A DNA stretch of 64,000 nt from Arenicola marina (Eukaryota; Annelida; Polychaeta; Arenicolidae), in NCBI GenBank assembly GCA_964019135.1, contig OZ025249.1:12202039-12266038 (forward strand), in the 5' to 3' direction. A program made the translations under genes and the position numbers. Positions 11,456 through 24,571 of this stretch are shown here, piece by piece; position 1 is the first letter of the stretch, and every line of letters starts with the position of its first letter. The notes beneath the pieces are model-generated. The model was not told the origin of the DNA. It saw only the letters and a program-made list of their open reading frames with translations, and made no database searches.

Positions 11456-13599
11456 TCAGTGGAGGGGTATCAGGTGATACTGTGTTCCCCACACATCAAG
11501 AAATCCGCCATCAAGCCAGTAGACATGCCGGGTCCCAAGAAACATCTATTGTCGCCTCAAGGTCATACACAAAGACCCTGTCATGCTTTGAGACAAGACT
11601 CTTTCACATACGTCGAATATATATGCGTGTATGCGTATGAATAATAGTCTACAATGAATATAATTTTTTTTAACGTAACAAAAATTTAAAAAAACTGCAT
11701 CATTCGAAGTGAGTCCCAGCAGCTTGTCTGTCCCTGTATAGGGTCCTCTCTCTATATGTGTAGAAGCAAGTGGGGTAATGCAATATATAGGCCTCAACCT
11801 AAACCCCTTACCAACGAGCACTTTATATCTCCACCGTATATTCCCCGACAGATATGCCATAATCCAGACACCGATAGTGAATTCAGTCATTAATATCCTG
11901 TAAGCCCCAATTAATACAGCAGTGCATGTGCACATGGGGTACAATACACACAGTGGTTATTATGATATAATTATGGAAAGGACAAATATAATTCATTATA
12001 CAAACAATCCAAGAACCGGTCCAGAGAGTCCGCCGACCCTCGTTAATGCGTAGACGACCATTATAGGCGTGGATGGGACTTCTCGGTCTCAGGAAGTCCC
12101 CCCCCCCCATCCACCCCCCTTGTAAGAAACTCAGAGAGCTGGCTTCACCCAAAAGTGGCCCCCCTACTCCCCTTTCAACATCCTGGATCCGCCCTTGCAA
12201 TACAATTTATAAGGCATCTGTTAAAACCACGTTGTTTGCACCAACTCTAAGGGTCCAAAACAATTTGCGTAAACTTGTGTGACGTCAGCACATGTTGCGT
12301 TGTGGCCCCACGTAAACGCAATGTCCGTCTTTGTCTGCTGGCCAGTCACCCTGTCTATATGCTATTCCACGATACCCCCTCCGCACCACATACTGAGTTC
12401 TGTTGTTACAGACATTTTAACAGTGTACATGGAATTTCATGCCATGACACGTCCTAGACTCGTGTGATAATATTGCTCTGTATAAATGTCATATTACTGG
12501 TGTGGACATCGACAAGCAGTGTGGCCGGCCGTACGTCAATAAATGTGCAATATATGTCTAAATGTCAAGTATTGCTTCATGTTTATCGTGTCTAATTTTA
12601 AAGTATTTTGCTTTGTTTTGTAACGATTACCATATTACTATGTATTTAACGGATTCATGTAGATATCAGCATAATGCTTAATATAGAGAAATCCTTCCAT
12701 AAACCATTCTCTTCGGGTAGGAGATTGGGCCGGTCTGGACGGACATTAGCTGCAATAAATATGACTGCGAAAATACTGCTCAATTCCCATGTGGAATTAT
12801 ATTACCGGTGTGTAAGTTGACGTCTCAGGGTGGGAGGGGCGGTGGGAGGGGCCTCAGAAGACTGGCGATCGGGTGCGGGCTGACCAATGAATGACCAATT
12901 AGCGTTGGAGGGGAGCCTAGGTGGGGAGGGGAGGGCCCAAAAAATTAAAACATTGAGTGTTAGCAGTGTCGGAGAATCCCCCCCCCCCCCCCACCCCTAC
13001 ACACACTAGTTCTTCCGCCTTCTTCAAATGTTTATATTCCTCTGTCATTGTCGTCATGCGATTATGTCCAAATTAATATCGAGTTCACAGTAATTAAGTG
13101 CATTACCATAAGGAAAAGATAATGCCATATTGCGAGTGCGTGGGTGTGTGTAGGTGCGGGGGTGGGGGGGTACGACCAGCCCTCACATAAATCACAGGCG
13201 GGGTCTACCCCCCCCCCCCCCCGCCCCCCATTACGCCCTGTTACCTCACCACTACTGACTGTAAAGGAGGATACACGATAGACGTGAAACGACTCTGTGT
13301 TTTCCGTTTTGTCCTTGTTTTGCTCCAGGCGAAAAGTGGCGGATGGAAAAAAAGACATCACTATATATAGAGAGGATTCGGGCATCAGAGACAATACATG
13401 CAGGAGGCCTTAGGGACCTGAGGGTAGGCCGCTCATTGTGTGTGGGATGTGCTCGCTCTCGTCCGTGGAGTCTGTGTGTGTGTGGGGGGGGGGGGGGGGG
13501 GCATGCAGCTGGTGTCCAAAACATGAACTAGTCGCGGTTGGGGAGGGAGGGTGGGAGGGGGATTGGGGAGAGTGGCTTGACGACCTAACCTAGCTCTGT
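11456..13599. other. Intergenic region, no gene seen
   Basis: No exon could be supported. A repeat end of the GGCGGATCCAGG family, reversed, lies at 12183-12196 and probably belongs to an element spanning about 12050-12200. C- or G-homopolymer tracts occur at 12100-12108, 12980-12993, 13210-13222 and 13484-13500. Confidence 0.45.
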
Positions 13600-13775
13600 G
13601 TTAATGGAGTGAACATCACTGGAATAGCAATGTCTGGGGGGTGGATGGAGGGGTATTACTGATGTAGCAATGTCTGGGGCTAGGTGGGTATTACCGATAT
13701 AGCAATGCTGAGGGGTGGGTATTACTGACATAACCATGTCTGGACAGCGGATGGGTATTATTGATATAGCAAGTG
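13600..13775. repeat. Four-copy degenerate tandem repeat
   Basis: The phrases GGGTATTACTGATGTAGCAA and ATAGCAATGTCTGGGG recur four times with period about 40-50 bp and several point and length differences. It is non-coding. Confidence 0.6.
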
Positions 13776-14104
13776 ATGTTTAATTGCATTTGTTTCGTGT
13801 AGACTTGTAGCATGTATAATGTCTTGTTGAGGTCCAGGTGTATAATTCTTTCTTTTTTAAAAATGTTGTTCGACCAATTCGCAAGGTATTGCAGTGGGGG
13901 GAAGGGGTGGGGAAGGGAGTGAAGCGTGAGATGATGAATCTTGCCGGGTTCGTCATGAAAGGATATTTGTGTGGCAAAGATACGAAGAAGTTTGCCAAAG
14001 ATGTCATAACGCCCCAGTGCAATCTGCTGGTCAAGTGTTTGCTCTTAATATGTGGTTCATCTTTATCAGTCAGCAAAATGCCATATACCGCTGTCTGTAT
14101 GGCG

Positions 14105-14380
14105 TCACGTCGATCTCCTTGATTTCACGTGTGCTTCCTTGACGTCACGTCGGTCACCTTGACGTCACGTGTGTCTCCTTGACGACATATCTGTCTGCTT
14201 GACGTCAAGTCTGTCCCCTTGACGTCACGTGTGTCTGTGTGACGTCACGTCTGTCTCCTTGGAGTCACGTCGTTCTCCTTGACGTCACGTGTGTCTTCTT
14301 GACGTCATATCTGTCTGCTTGACGTCACGTCGGTCTCCTCGACGACACGTCGGTCTCTTTGGCGTCACGTCGGTCTCCTT
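14105..14380. repeat. 18-bp TGACGTCA array, left part
   Basis: Units of about 18 bp with the pattern CTCCTTGACGTCACGTSKGT. Most contain the palindrome TGACGTCA (full cAMP-response-element core), and the CACGT that follows makes an E-box-like CACGTG in many units. The same array resumes at 16649 after an inserted LINE. Confidence 0.9.
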
Positions 14381-16648
14381 TTCTTTTTCTTTTTTTCTTT
14401 TTTTTTATTGCTTTGAAAAAAAGTGGGTAGATCTACATCAGTTACAGGCACGTACGAGGCGGTAGGTACTAGCTACACACAAAAATGAAACAGATGCTAA
14501 GAAAATGCAAAAGAAATGCAGCATACAAATACAACATAAGTGGGCAAATTCACAAGTTGGCGAAAAGTTTATGCCACCTGTTTGCATACAAGTCAGTTTG
14601 ATTGTTTTTGAGTAAAATGTGCTTTTGAGTTATGATATGGCCTGAGCTTAATCCGAAATGCTGTGAATTTTATCGAGATCGATTTACATTTCTGACTATG
14701 AACAAAATGTTTTGCTAGCAAAAGACAGTTATTAAGAGTGTAATGCGGTTGTCGGTTGATCATATATCCCCATTAAAATGTTTTCTGAATTTAGCATCAA
14801 TACAGAGTCAGTTGCCTGCTGCCAAAAGCTTTCAAATTCATTCCAAAATGTCTTAACCTCACTGCAATCAACAAATCTGTGTACTATGGTATCAACCATA
14901 TTACATTTATCACAATTAGCACTATCAACGATGTTCATCAGGTTCAAGCGTTTTTTGTAAGGAACAAATCTATACAGAATGGAGAACTGCAGGGAGTGAA
15001 GCCTCGTTTCAACAGCAGATTTAAAAGGTAAAACACAAATAAGATTCCAAGCACATTCATCAAACTGAAAGATTTCCATCCATTTTTCCCTTTGACTTAC
15101 AGTTGTGGTGGGTGGGATAAGATACATATAGACTATGTCGCTTTGCTGGGTAAAGATATCAGATCTGACACTGTAATATCTTGACTGCAGCCTTGAATTA
15201 ACAATGATCTTTTCCACGCATACGGTATGGCATGACATAGGCTGTAATATTCCAAAAAGTTACATTGTAAACCATATTTAACACAAAAATCAGATGCAGT
15301 TAAAAACTGACATTGCGCACCGATAAGATCTTTAACTATATTTATTCCCTTCAAGTACCAGTTATAATGAAATACTGGGTCACCACCAATTTGACCGAGT
15401 GGATTAAACCACAACCATTCTTCCAATATGTCGGTTGCATGTTCAACAGTAAATTTCGATCTAAGTTCACTCCATGAAGATATTATATCCTTGTAAATGA
15501 GCGATAACTGCTTCATATCGGACATATTCAAGCAATATCTGGTGTGAAATAGGTCTTCTATGGAGATATGTGGAAAGTAGGCCTGAAGACAAACCTTCCA
15601 CATTTTATTTTCACCGTTGTATATTCTTTTCACATAACTAATCTGAAGAGACTGCACCTGCTTATCAAACAGTGGAAACTTTAGACCTCGCTTATCACCT
15701 GGTTGAGAAATGACCTGCAACTTAACATTGGGCCTAGAGTCTTTCCATATGAATGAGGTAATTAGATTGTGAATCTGTTTAGTCAAGGGCGTAGGAATGT
15801 GTATATTTGTGATAATATATGTAAGTTGTGAGAGGGCTAGCGTTTTAACAATGAGAATCCTACCAATAAGAGTTAAGTTTCGCATTTTCCACACATTAAG
15901 GCATTTCTTCAGGCTTTCTAATTTGGACCCTAAGTTTAAATAAGCCATTTCAACCTCATCTGGACTAAATTTTATGCCAAGGGTAGAAAAGTTCTGGGAA
16001 GCCCATTTAACAGGTAAAGTACCTGACGATCGTCCTGCATTTGAGCCTATCCAAGTGGCCTCAGTTTTGTCTAAGTTACATTTCAGACCTGCGAAGGTAG
16101 CAAATTTGTCTAACAGCTTCAATAGCCTGTGCCCTGAGGTCTCATCGGCGAGGAAGCATGTCATATCGTCTGCCAGCTGAGATAGTTTAGATGATACATT
16201 CTGATATTTTATGCCTCTGATACCTTTATCCCCCCTGATGGCGACCGCTAGATGTTCTATAACTAACACAAAGAGGAAGGGCGCTATAACGAGCAACCCT
16301 GCCTTACGCTCCGTTCTAATTGAAACCAGTCAGAAGAATAACCGTTATTAAGAACGCTGCTGACGCTGCCACAATAGAAAGTTGAAACCCATCTGCAGAA
16401 ATCCGGGCCGGAATTAAAGGCCTTCAGTGCCTCGTCCATATAACTCCATTCAATAGAATCAAAAGCTATCTAGAAGTCGATCAGAAGGAGCAAGCCTGGG
16501 ATCTTCTTAGCATTAGTCATATTCATTATATCCGAAATTTGCCTAATATTTTCCCCATTTTTTTTTTTATGTATCCGGTTTGGTCAGAGTTGACAAGGTA
16601 GGGAAGATGTGGTTGTAGCCGTTTGGCTATTGCCTTAGCGCCGATCTT
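14381..16648 (-). pseudogene. Degenerate 5'-truncated LINE reverse transcriptase (L1/Tx1-like)
   Basis: Read on the minus strand, the element begins inside the reverse-transcriptase fingers (AKRLQPHLPYLVNSDQTGYI), continues through palm motif A (LLLLIDF, stop, IAFDS) and the RQGCS motif to a catalytic-loop variant QLADDM near 16156-16178. A long stretch downstream of the RT follows (open from about 16296 to 15133), then an A-rich tail at 14381-14410. Lesions are an in-frame TAG at 16470-16472 and a frameshift near 16290-16300. Endonuclease and ORF1 are missing, as expected for 5' truncation. It interrupts the CRE-like array. Target-site duplication cannot be distinguished from the repeat unit itself. 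Assignment to an L1/Tx1-like clade rests on remembered motif patterns. Confidence 0.85.
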
Positions 16649-17390
16649 GTAATCGGTCGGTCTCCTTGACGTCACGTCAGTCTCCTTGACATCACGTCGG
16701 TCTCCTTGACGTCACGTGTGTCTGCTTGACATCATGACTACTGAACGTCACGTGTGTCTACTTGACATCACGACTATTTGACGTCAGGTGTGTCTGCTTG
16801 ACATCACGTATGTCTGCTTGACGTCATGTCTGTCTGCTTGACGTCACGTGTGTCTGTTTGACATCACGTGTGTTTGCTTGACCTCACGTGTGTCTCCTTC
16901 ACGTCACGTGTCTCCTTGACATCACATCTGTCTCCTTGACGTCGTCTGTCTCCTTGACATCACATCTGTCTCCTTGACGTCGTCTGTCTGCTTGACGTCA
17001 TGTCTGTCTGCTCGACGGCACGTCTGTTTCCTTGATGTCATGTCGGTTTGCTTGACGTCACGTATGTCTCCCTAGATGTCACGTCTCTCTTTTATGTCAC
17101 ATACATCTACTTGATTCAGCGTAGGTCTTCTTGATGCCACGTACGTCTTCTTAACTTCTCTTTTGTCTACTTGACATCATTTTTTTCTACTTGTATCACG
17201 TATTTCTCCTTGAAGTCAAGACGATGTCTTCCTGAAGTCAGGTAGTCCTATTTGACGTCACTTTTGTCTCTTTGGCGTCACGTAAGTCTACTTGACGTCA
17301 CGTGTCTACTTTGTGACGTCATGTATGCCTACTGACGCCACGTACTTCTCTTTGGTATTGTATTCGTCTTCTTGACGTCACGTTTTACTT
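16649..17390. repeat. 18-bp TGACGTCA array, right part
   Basis: Continuation of the array at 14105-14380, with about 40 units. It is more degenerate towards the right, where TGACGTCA decays to TGACATCA, TGAAGTCA and similar. The gradient suggests older units at the edge and homogenised ones near the LINE insertion. Confidence 0.9.
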
Positions 17391-20300
17391 CTTACAGGTA
17401 CAACGTCTCCGGGACTTCACGTTCCTTTCACAACCGTTCACAACAAGACAGATCGCACTTTTAAATCAGTCATTTATTGTCGATTGAAATAAAATACGCC
17501 ATAATTACATGAGTATTCCGTTTATATACATACGCTCTGCAAGTTACATATACGTCCTCAACGCGCCACTATAGCAGTACCTCTTCGTCCGCCCCCCCCC
17601 CCTCCCCGACCCGCCTCTCCCTACTCCCTGTTCCCACCCCCACCTCTTCCCGACCCCAGCCCCATTGACCTATAAACCCCTTTGGATGCATCATACACCG
17701 TTTCAGAAGCGACATCCATCAAGTCTCGTCACATTTGTGGGAATGCATTCACATCCTAGACACTCACCGACGCATCAACAACATGCTTATCTATATAAAT
17801 TAAACCTACACCGTGTTACAGGAGACGGACTACACGTATGAGCCGTGTGTACCTCTTACGGTAGATACATATATACATACCACACTGTCCGACTCGCCAG
17901 ACGGATACCACGACCGCATTATGACCGGTCTGACGCGCCTTATTTACAACACGGTCGCATTATGAGCGGTATTATCCGTTACATTAATAACACGACCACG
18001 TAATGATAGATCCGCCCCCCCCCCACCCCGCCTCCTAGAACACGATCACAGCACAAGGTGTTACAGGGTATTACACCACATTACGACATAATTACATTAT
18101 ACCACATATGTCCCCATGTATGCCTAAAACTGATGCGACATTGACAGGTCTACTACAAACACATAACAGTAGTCAAAGATGTCACTAAAAGGTCTTCAAT
18201 ATTTCACATCCCTTCCAGGTGTCTTCAGTTCGAGATGTGGTGTTAAAATATAAAACGTATAAAACTCAATAAGACTACAAATACAATTATGTACCGTATA
18301 ATAAAGTACCATATAATAATGTACCATATAAAAATGTACCATATAATAATGTACCATACAATAATGTGCCATATAATAATGTACCGTTTCCAATAAACGC
18401 ATTTCGTACTAAAGGGTAACCATGGAAATGCAATCCACAACAAAGACACCACAGCTTGTACGCAGTACGTAAACAAATATAGATGTCCCCTGGAACGTAT
18501 ACACTTCCTTATATCGAGTGGTGCCAGGACCTTAGAGTTCACGGAATGCGTTGATATGGTCGCAGCTTGCTGACTCACACAAAGCACACACACGGCGCGG
18601 TAGATCTATAGACCAACATTACAATCAGAAAAAGTTATAAGGCTGAAGCTTTTGTCAGTATAGACTTAATTTTCGAAAACAACCAATAATCATTTTGGTG
18701 TTACTGAAGAGCTCAATCTATATGTGATGGCTTATTGTGCCTTAATCCGTGACACTCGACAGTCACACAACTTTTCACACTCTCTGTTATATGGACCGTC
18801 CTGGTGTTTGTAAAAGCCGGTGTTCTCCAGCGCTTCGTTTTTTTGGACTATATACATACTGACCTAGTCCTCATGTCGACCATTGAATCACGTGAGAAGT
18901 CATGCATGCAAGTGTCTATGCGATATGCATTAAATGACAAGTAGACCGAATCACTAGCCCTTTTAGGACCCCGATATGAACTAAATACTTTGAAAAAGAT
19001 ACCCTGGGCTGAGCCACCAGTATTGAGAAACGTCGCAAGGTAGGCCCCTATTTATGTATGCAAAGCCCTCCCCCCCCCCCCTCTCACATGGTCAATGCAT
19101 GACAAGGACGTGATCCTCCTCCCCGCCCCCACCCAGCGGCTCTCAAGCCAAAGAACGAAAACGCTGAGTCATGGTCAGGTGTGAGACGTAAACTGGATGC
19201 TAGGCAGAAGATGTGCCGTGATGTGGTCATCAAGGTAGCGAGGGGCACGGTAAGCAAAAGGCCACCTCTATACAGGTATGCCCCCCCCCCCACACACACA
19301 CCCCATTAACACACACACCCCGAATAGAGTCCGACATAACAAGAGACACCGGGTCACATGGCCAATCAAAGGTGTATACATAAGTAGTGAACGGACCACC
19401 GGAAAGACATAACTGATAACCCAAACCGTCGATCTATCAATATAGATAGAGGTCTAAACATGATACAGAATTAGAAGTGGGCGGAGGGGGTCAACCTTCG
19501 ATGGGATGAGATCTCAGAAGAAAGGGTTGGGTGGGGTCCTGCTACGGGTAGTGGGAGTTCTCCGAAAACAAAGTTACGACTGGTGGTGTGGTGGGTGGGG
19601 TGAGGGTGGGGCGAGAGTGGGGGTGGTGGGATCAGGTGTGGGGTGGGGTAGTGCACGGGTTCTAGCGAACTTGTCTCCGAGACTGGGAGATTCGCACCGC
19701 CGTCCGATGGCGCCAGACACCGATCTCAGTTGTAATATACACTGCATACTGAGATGAGGGGGGGGGGGGGAGGGGCACAAGAGTTGGGGAACTGACAAAC
19801 TGGAGGAGGATGCAAAGGGACAAAAGGAATGCCATAACAGGGGGCCAGGAGTGGATAGGTGTGGGTGGGTCAGAGTGGGAGGGTGCGGGAGGGTCAGAGT
19901 GGATGGGTGTGAGAGGGTCAGAGTGGTAGGGTGCGGCAGGGTCAGAGTGGATGGGTGTGGGAGGGTCAGAGTGGGAGGGTGTGCGCGATCGAGAGTGTGT
20001 GTGTGTATGTGAATGGGGTGTGGGGGGAGGGGGTGTTGTCATGCTTACCAAGAATATAATTTCACTGGTCGCTGGTTGAAGGTGGTGAAGAGTGTCGGCA
20101 GGTAATAACGCCCGTTTTGATGAGTCATAATAAACAACGCTGGGTAAAACGTGTATAGGACATATCTATTGAAACGTACATACACTTTGAGGCACACGGA
20201 GAGAAGACGACAACGGTACTCAACTGGAACAGCTCGATAAGTCGTTAGTTACAAGCACGATTACAAACAATACACTAAGTACATTATATATCGTTACCGA

Positions 20301-22284
20301 TTGGGTTAGAGATTGGGAATTTTTTCCGTTTGCCGATAAAAGCTCATATAGCAGTCAACCAGTCACCTTCACCGTATGAGCAGTGACCCCCACCCCCCTC
20401 CACACCCTACCTACTCACACTCTCCACCCTTCCATCCCCTTACCCCCCCCCCCCCACCTTTCTACCCTCGCAGATGGGAGAGGGGACGAAGTGACATCCC
20501 GGTCCATATTCTATAGCCAGTAGTGGGGCGACCAACGGGCTGTGGGCGTGCGGAGAGGGGTGGATGATGGGGCGGCGTAGGGGGTGAGGGTGTAGTGTTA
20601 GCAGGCTGAGAGACCGAGGCATGGGTATTATATATATATATATATACATCGACAACCATGGTCAAGCAGTGGACAGACGTGTGACAACTATACTGATTGA
20701 TTATATTGATGATCGAAGTACAATGACAATGACAGCGCGTTAACATAGCGAGATGATTTTAACTCTCTTCTAGCGACTCCCCCCACCCCACCCCAACCCA
20801 CCCCCGCAGAAACATATGCCCGTGGAAGGCTCTCATCTCATTAATCTTCTGCAGGGCATCGTCAGTGCCCCTCCCCACCAGGCAAGCAACACTGATGACT
20901 AGTAAGACAATGGAACATAACACGAAGATGACGACAACACCGCGCTTATGACGACATATCACAGTCAACACATCAACCCGTCTTCGTTAACCCTCGGGTA
21001 AGTCTTGGCCAAGGCGTAGGTAGCTGCTGCTGCTGCTGTTTCTATTCAGAACGACACGAATATCTAGGTGTGCCGTTCACAGAGGACACGTAACAAGTGA
21101 CACGAGAGAGAGAGAAATAAGTGCAAGAAAGAGAGAAAGACCTTTGAGAAAGAACAGGGCAGCACCCTGACGTCCAGCTTCCTTAGTCCGTGGAAACCAC
21201 CTAGAGACTGCGTTTAGCGGGGCGTGGCCGGGGCCCAGATACCCGGGGGGTCGTGGCCCGGGGGTGCCAGGGTCCGAGGGTCCGGGGGTTGCCCCCCCCC
21301 CCCCGCTCGGTCGGTCGAAGGGTCACCCGATGACATCCACCTGGCCGGTACTGGGAGGGGGAAGAAGACAAAAGAAGGGCACCCGGTCAGCGACCGATCA
21401 AACAATCCCCGACAGACACATGGTGCAGCGCCCCCTACTTGAAGACACCCACACGTTAGCACTATAGCCGGCCTCGGCGGGGCGCTGGCTGGCTGGCTGG
21501 CTGTGTTCGGTGGCCAAGCCAGGGTTGAATTATGCTGAGTCACAGGGCATTGAGAAATATGCAACGTCACGCTGAATAGCGCTATGTTTATGTCAATCAG
21601 ATGCACATAATTTATCAGCTAATTATGAAACAAACTGCTTGCCGTACAAATGAACACGATTATTATTTTATCAGCTGATATACATACAGCAGCTGTTTAC
21701 CAAGAAAAGTAACCCGAAGCGAAACATGCGAAAAAAACATTGGAACGGTATTGACAGGTACAACAGTGTAAAGCACCCAATAATGGTAACCAGTAATAGC
21801 TGAATTGACACACAGTACTTTACGGCTGACGAAACAAGAGGCAGCGCAAAGCGGGAATAGGCAGGATGCAGGGATCGTGTTGTAGGCCATCTTAGTGCAC
21901 ACACGGGCAAAACTGGGCCAACAATAAACAAGAGACAGTCATGCAGTATCAGAAATCGACAGACAAAGGTGGGAACTGTGAAAAGGGAGGGGGTGGGGGC
22001 CTGCTAACTCCAGTGTTAGGAGTTACGTGGAATTATCAGATCGTTCCACGTTTAATTCGCTAGTAAATCATACAGATACATCAATCAGTGAATCAGTATG
22101 TTGGTGCTTCAGGCCAGTTCTGTGTAACACCCAAAGGCTAAACGGGCCCAGATTTACAGTCACAGAGTAGTAAATTACAAACTGAAATAAACATTATTAT
22201 CAAATTACAAGATGATGTAAATAAATTAAGACGGCCAACATAGAATCATAGATCGACTAGTTGATTTCACATTAGTAAACAGAA
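17391..22284. other. Intergenic region with short repeats, no certain gene
   Basis: No convincing gene. It contains a 15-bp repeat at 18296-18385 (CCATATAATAATGTA, six copies), a 20/40-bp GGGTCAGAGTGG repeat at 19850-19990, a TA tract at 20628-20646, a (GCT)n tract near 21024-21039 and several C-homopolymers. A possible membrane-anchor exon on the minus strand at about 20810-20986 is listed separately. Confidence 0.45.
20810..20986 (-). CDS. Possible exon encoding a type II signal anchor (doubtful)
   Basis: On the minus strand an open frame without ATG reads a basic segment (VICRHKRG), a hydrophobic stretch of about 21 residues (VVVIFVLCSIVLLVISVACLV), interrupted here only for description, and then a hydrophilic stem-like part ending near a possible donor (CGGGG followed by GTGGGT). 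This layout is typical of the first exon of Golgi type II enzymes such as sulfo- or glycosyltransferases. No catalytic exon was found to the left and there is no in-frame ATG, so it may be chance. The boundaries are approximate. Confidence 0.22.
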
Positions 22285-22422
22285 TGAATCTGTCAGGCCT
22301 TCTCATTGGATAACAACATTAATTTGTCAGACCTTCTCATTGGATAACAGCATGAATCTGTCAGGTATTCTCATTGGATAACAGCACGAATCTGTCAGGC
22401 CTTCTCATTGGTTAACAGCATT
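22285..22422. repeat. 34-bp tandem repeat with CCAAT boxes (reverse strand)
   Basis: Four units of about 34 bp. Each contains CTGTCAGGCC and CTCATTGGATAACA, so each carries an ATTGG (CCAAT on the other strand). The units differ by a few substitutions. Confidence 0.8.
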
Positions 22423-23227
22423 ACTCACTGGCAAATGATGATAGAGCAGGGAAAAATGCCGCTTTTAGGTGAATGTCTGAACATGGACATGCATTCAATA
22501 CAAAACACAGCAATGAAACACGACGAGAACACACAACTCGATCTACACTCAACACCAAGCGAATTACGGGACAGCCTTCAATTGGTTACCAAGAGACATG
22601 CAATTTGGACATTTGTAATTGATGGCACAGATATAGATGCTTATATTGGGGATAAAGACGTTTATGCGGAGTCGCAGCGCGCAGCGCTCTAGATTCATCA
22701 ATAATTAGCGTTATTATCAGAGCAAGTGCAGACACGGAATTTATATTGATTTCTGCTTATATCGCGTTTGAACAAATGAATTAGAAAAAAGTAATGGCGT
22801 CATTAATGTGAACGATACCGTGAGGTTGCCAAGAGACTCCAGTGTCCATTACGACGAATCACGGTGTAACACCTTGTAAACATTGGTGATGGTAACATTG
22901 ATCATCTCGCGGTTAGCTAACAGGAATCACAAATTAGGTTTCATTGTGCAGAGCTATTCAGGTCGCTATGGCTACAGGGACACATAGGTTTACCGCAGTG
23001 AGCAGCTCGCCGTGGACCATGGTGCCAACGCAAATCCCGCAACAAGAGGACCGGAAACCAGAACCACGTGACGAGAAAGCCGACACGAGAGGAGACAGCT
23101 GACGCGTGACGTGAACGCGACTTGGGGCGGAGGCCAAGTGCAGTAGTCTAGTTCAGGAAGACGAACTGCGCATGCGTGGTACCATCGCGCCAAAGGGCGC
23201 GTGTTCCCATTCAACACGGTGCAGGTT
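22423..23227. other. Region downstream of keap1, no gene seen
   Basis: A 94-codon frame starts at 22408 inside the CCAAT repeat and ends at 22692. It has no recognisable domain and no splice or start support, so it is not called. The remainder is unique sequence with no identified feature. Confidence 0.4.
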
Positions 23228-24170
23228 CGCTTCATGGACCAACTCCCGGTACGGGTGTCGCGGGGGAGGGGGGGGACTACGGACCAACTCCCGGCATGGG
23301 TGTCGCGGGGGGGGGGGGAGACTACGGACCAACTCCCGGCATGGGTGTCGCGGGGGGTGGGGGGGAGACTACGGACCAACTCCCGGCATGGGTGTCGCGG
23401 GGGGGGGGGGGAGACTACGGACCAACTCCGGCATGGGTGTCGCGGGGGGGGGAGACTACGGACCAACTCCCGGCATGGGTGTCGCGGGGGAGGGGGGGGA
23501 CTACGGACCAACTCCAGGCATGGGTGTCGCGGGGGAGGGGGGGGACTACGGACCAACTCCCGGCATGGGTGTCGCGGGGGGGGGAGACTACGGACCAACT
23601 CCCGGCATGGGTGTCGCGGGGGGGGGGAGACTACGGACCAACTCCCGGCATGGGTGTCGCGGGGGAGGGGGGGGGAGACTACGGACCAACTCCCGGCATG
23701 GGTGTCGCGGGGGGGGGGGGAGACTACGGACCAACTCCCGGCATGGGTGTCGCGGGGGGGGGGGGGGAGACTACGGACCAACTCCCGGCATGGGTGTCGC
23801 GGGGGGGGGAGACTACGGACCAACTCCCGGCATGGGTGTCGCGGGGGAGGGGGGGGACTACGGACCAACTCCAGGCATGGGTGTCGCGGGGGAGGGGGGG
23901 GGACTACGGACGAACTCCCGGCATGGGTGTCGCGGGGGGGGGAGACTACGGACAAACTCCCGGCATGGGTGTCGCGGGGGGGGGGGGGAGACTACGGACC
24001 AACTCCCGGCATGGGTGTCGCGGGGGGGGGGGGAGACTACGGACCAACTCCCGGCATGGGTGTCGCGGGGGGGGGGAGACTACAGACCAACTCCCGGCAT
24101 GGGTGTCGCGGGGGAGGGGGGGGACTACGGACCAACTCCCGGCATGGGTGTCGGGGGGGGGGGGGGGGGC
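23228..24170. repeat. About 45-bp minisatellite with G runs of 8-15
   Basis: Twenty-one units of the type GGACCAACTCCCGGCATGGG followed by TGTCGC and a G run. Two subtypes alternate: an uninterrupted G run followed by AGACTACGG, and GGGGGA plus a G run followed by CTACGG. The array ends about 400 bp beyond the keap1 stop codon, on the transcript's downstream side, where it would be C-rich. All plus-strand frames are nearly stop-free, which explains the long spurious frames. Confidence 0.95.
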
Positions 24171-24571
24171 TACGATACAGGAAACACACGTCACTTAGCT
24201 TGCAACTCTCAAGTCGCCCGTCGTTTAACAGCGCATGCGCGGGGTATCCACTCTAGACTGGTGGAAGATTAGGCAGTCTGGGGTGGCTGGAAACAGTTTT
24301 GAAACACGTGGAAAAATGCATTGCACGGCAACGGCGATCTGGTGCACGACGAGGACAAAGTGGCGGAGGAGGAGGAGGGGGAGAGACAAGCAGCAGTGGC
24401 GATAGCGACAGCGATTCGACAGTGGTACAGGGCGAGACAGTGCGGTGTCAAACAGTAGCAGCAGTATCAGCAGCCAGGTAACATGCCGAGGCGTGCATGG
24501 TGTGTGCCCCGTGGGTTGGAAGCGTGTGGCTGGGTAGGTAGTTCCCGGAGAGGCCGGGCGGTGGCGTGTCG

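Noticed and set aside
9815..11492. Minus-strand Pro/Thr/His-rich frames
   Set aside because: By-product of the 30-31-bp array; composition mirrors the repeat exactly and shifts frame when unit length changes.
22408..22692. 94-codon plus-strand frame
   Set aside because: Starts inside the CCAAT repeat, has no domain, no Kozak or splice support.
23172..24272. Long plus-strand frames (340-366 codons) and a 321-codon minus frame
   Set aside because: They are translations of the G-run minisatellite in several frames at once; no unique sequence or domain.
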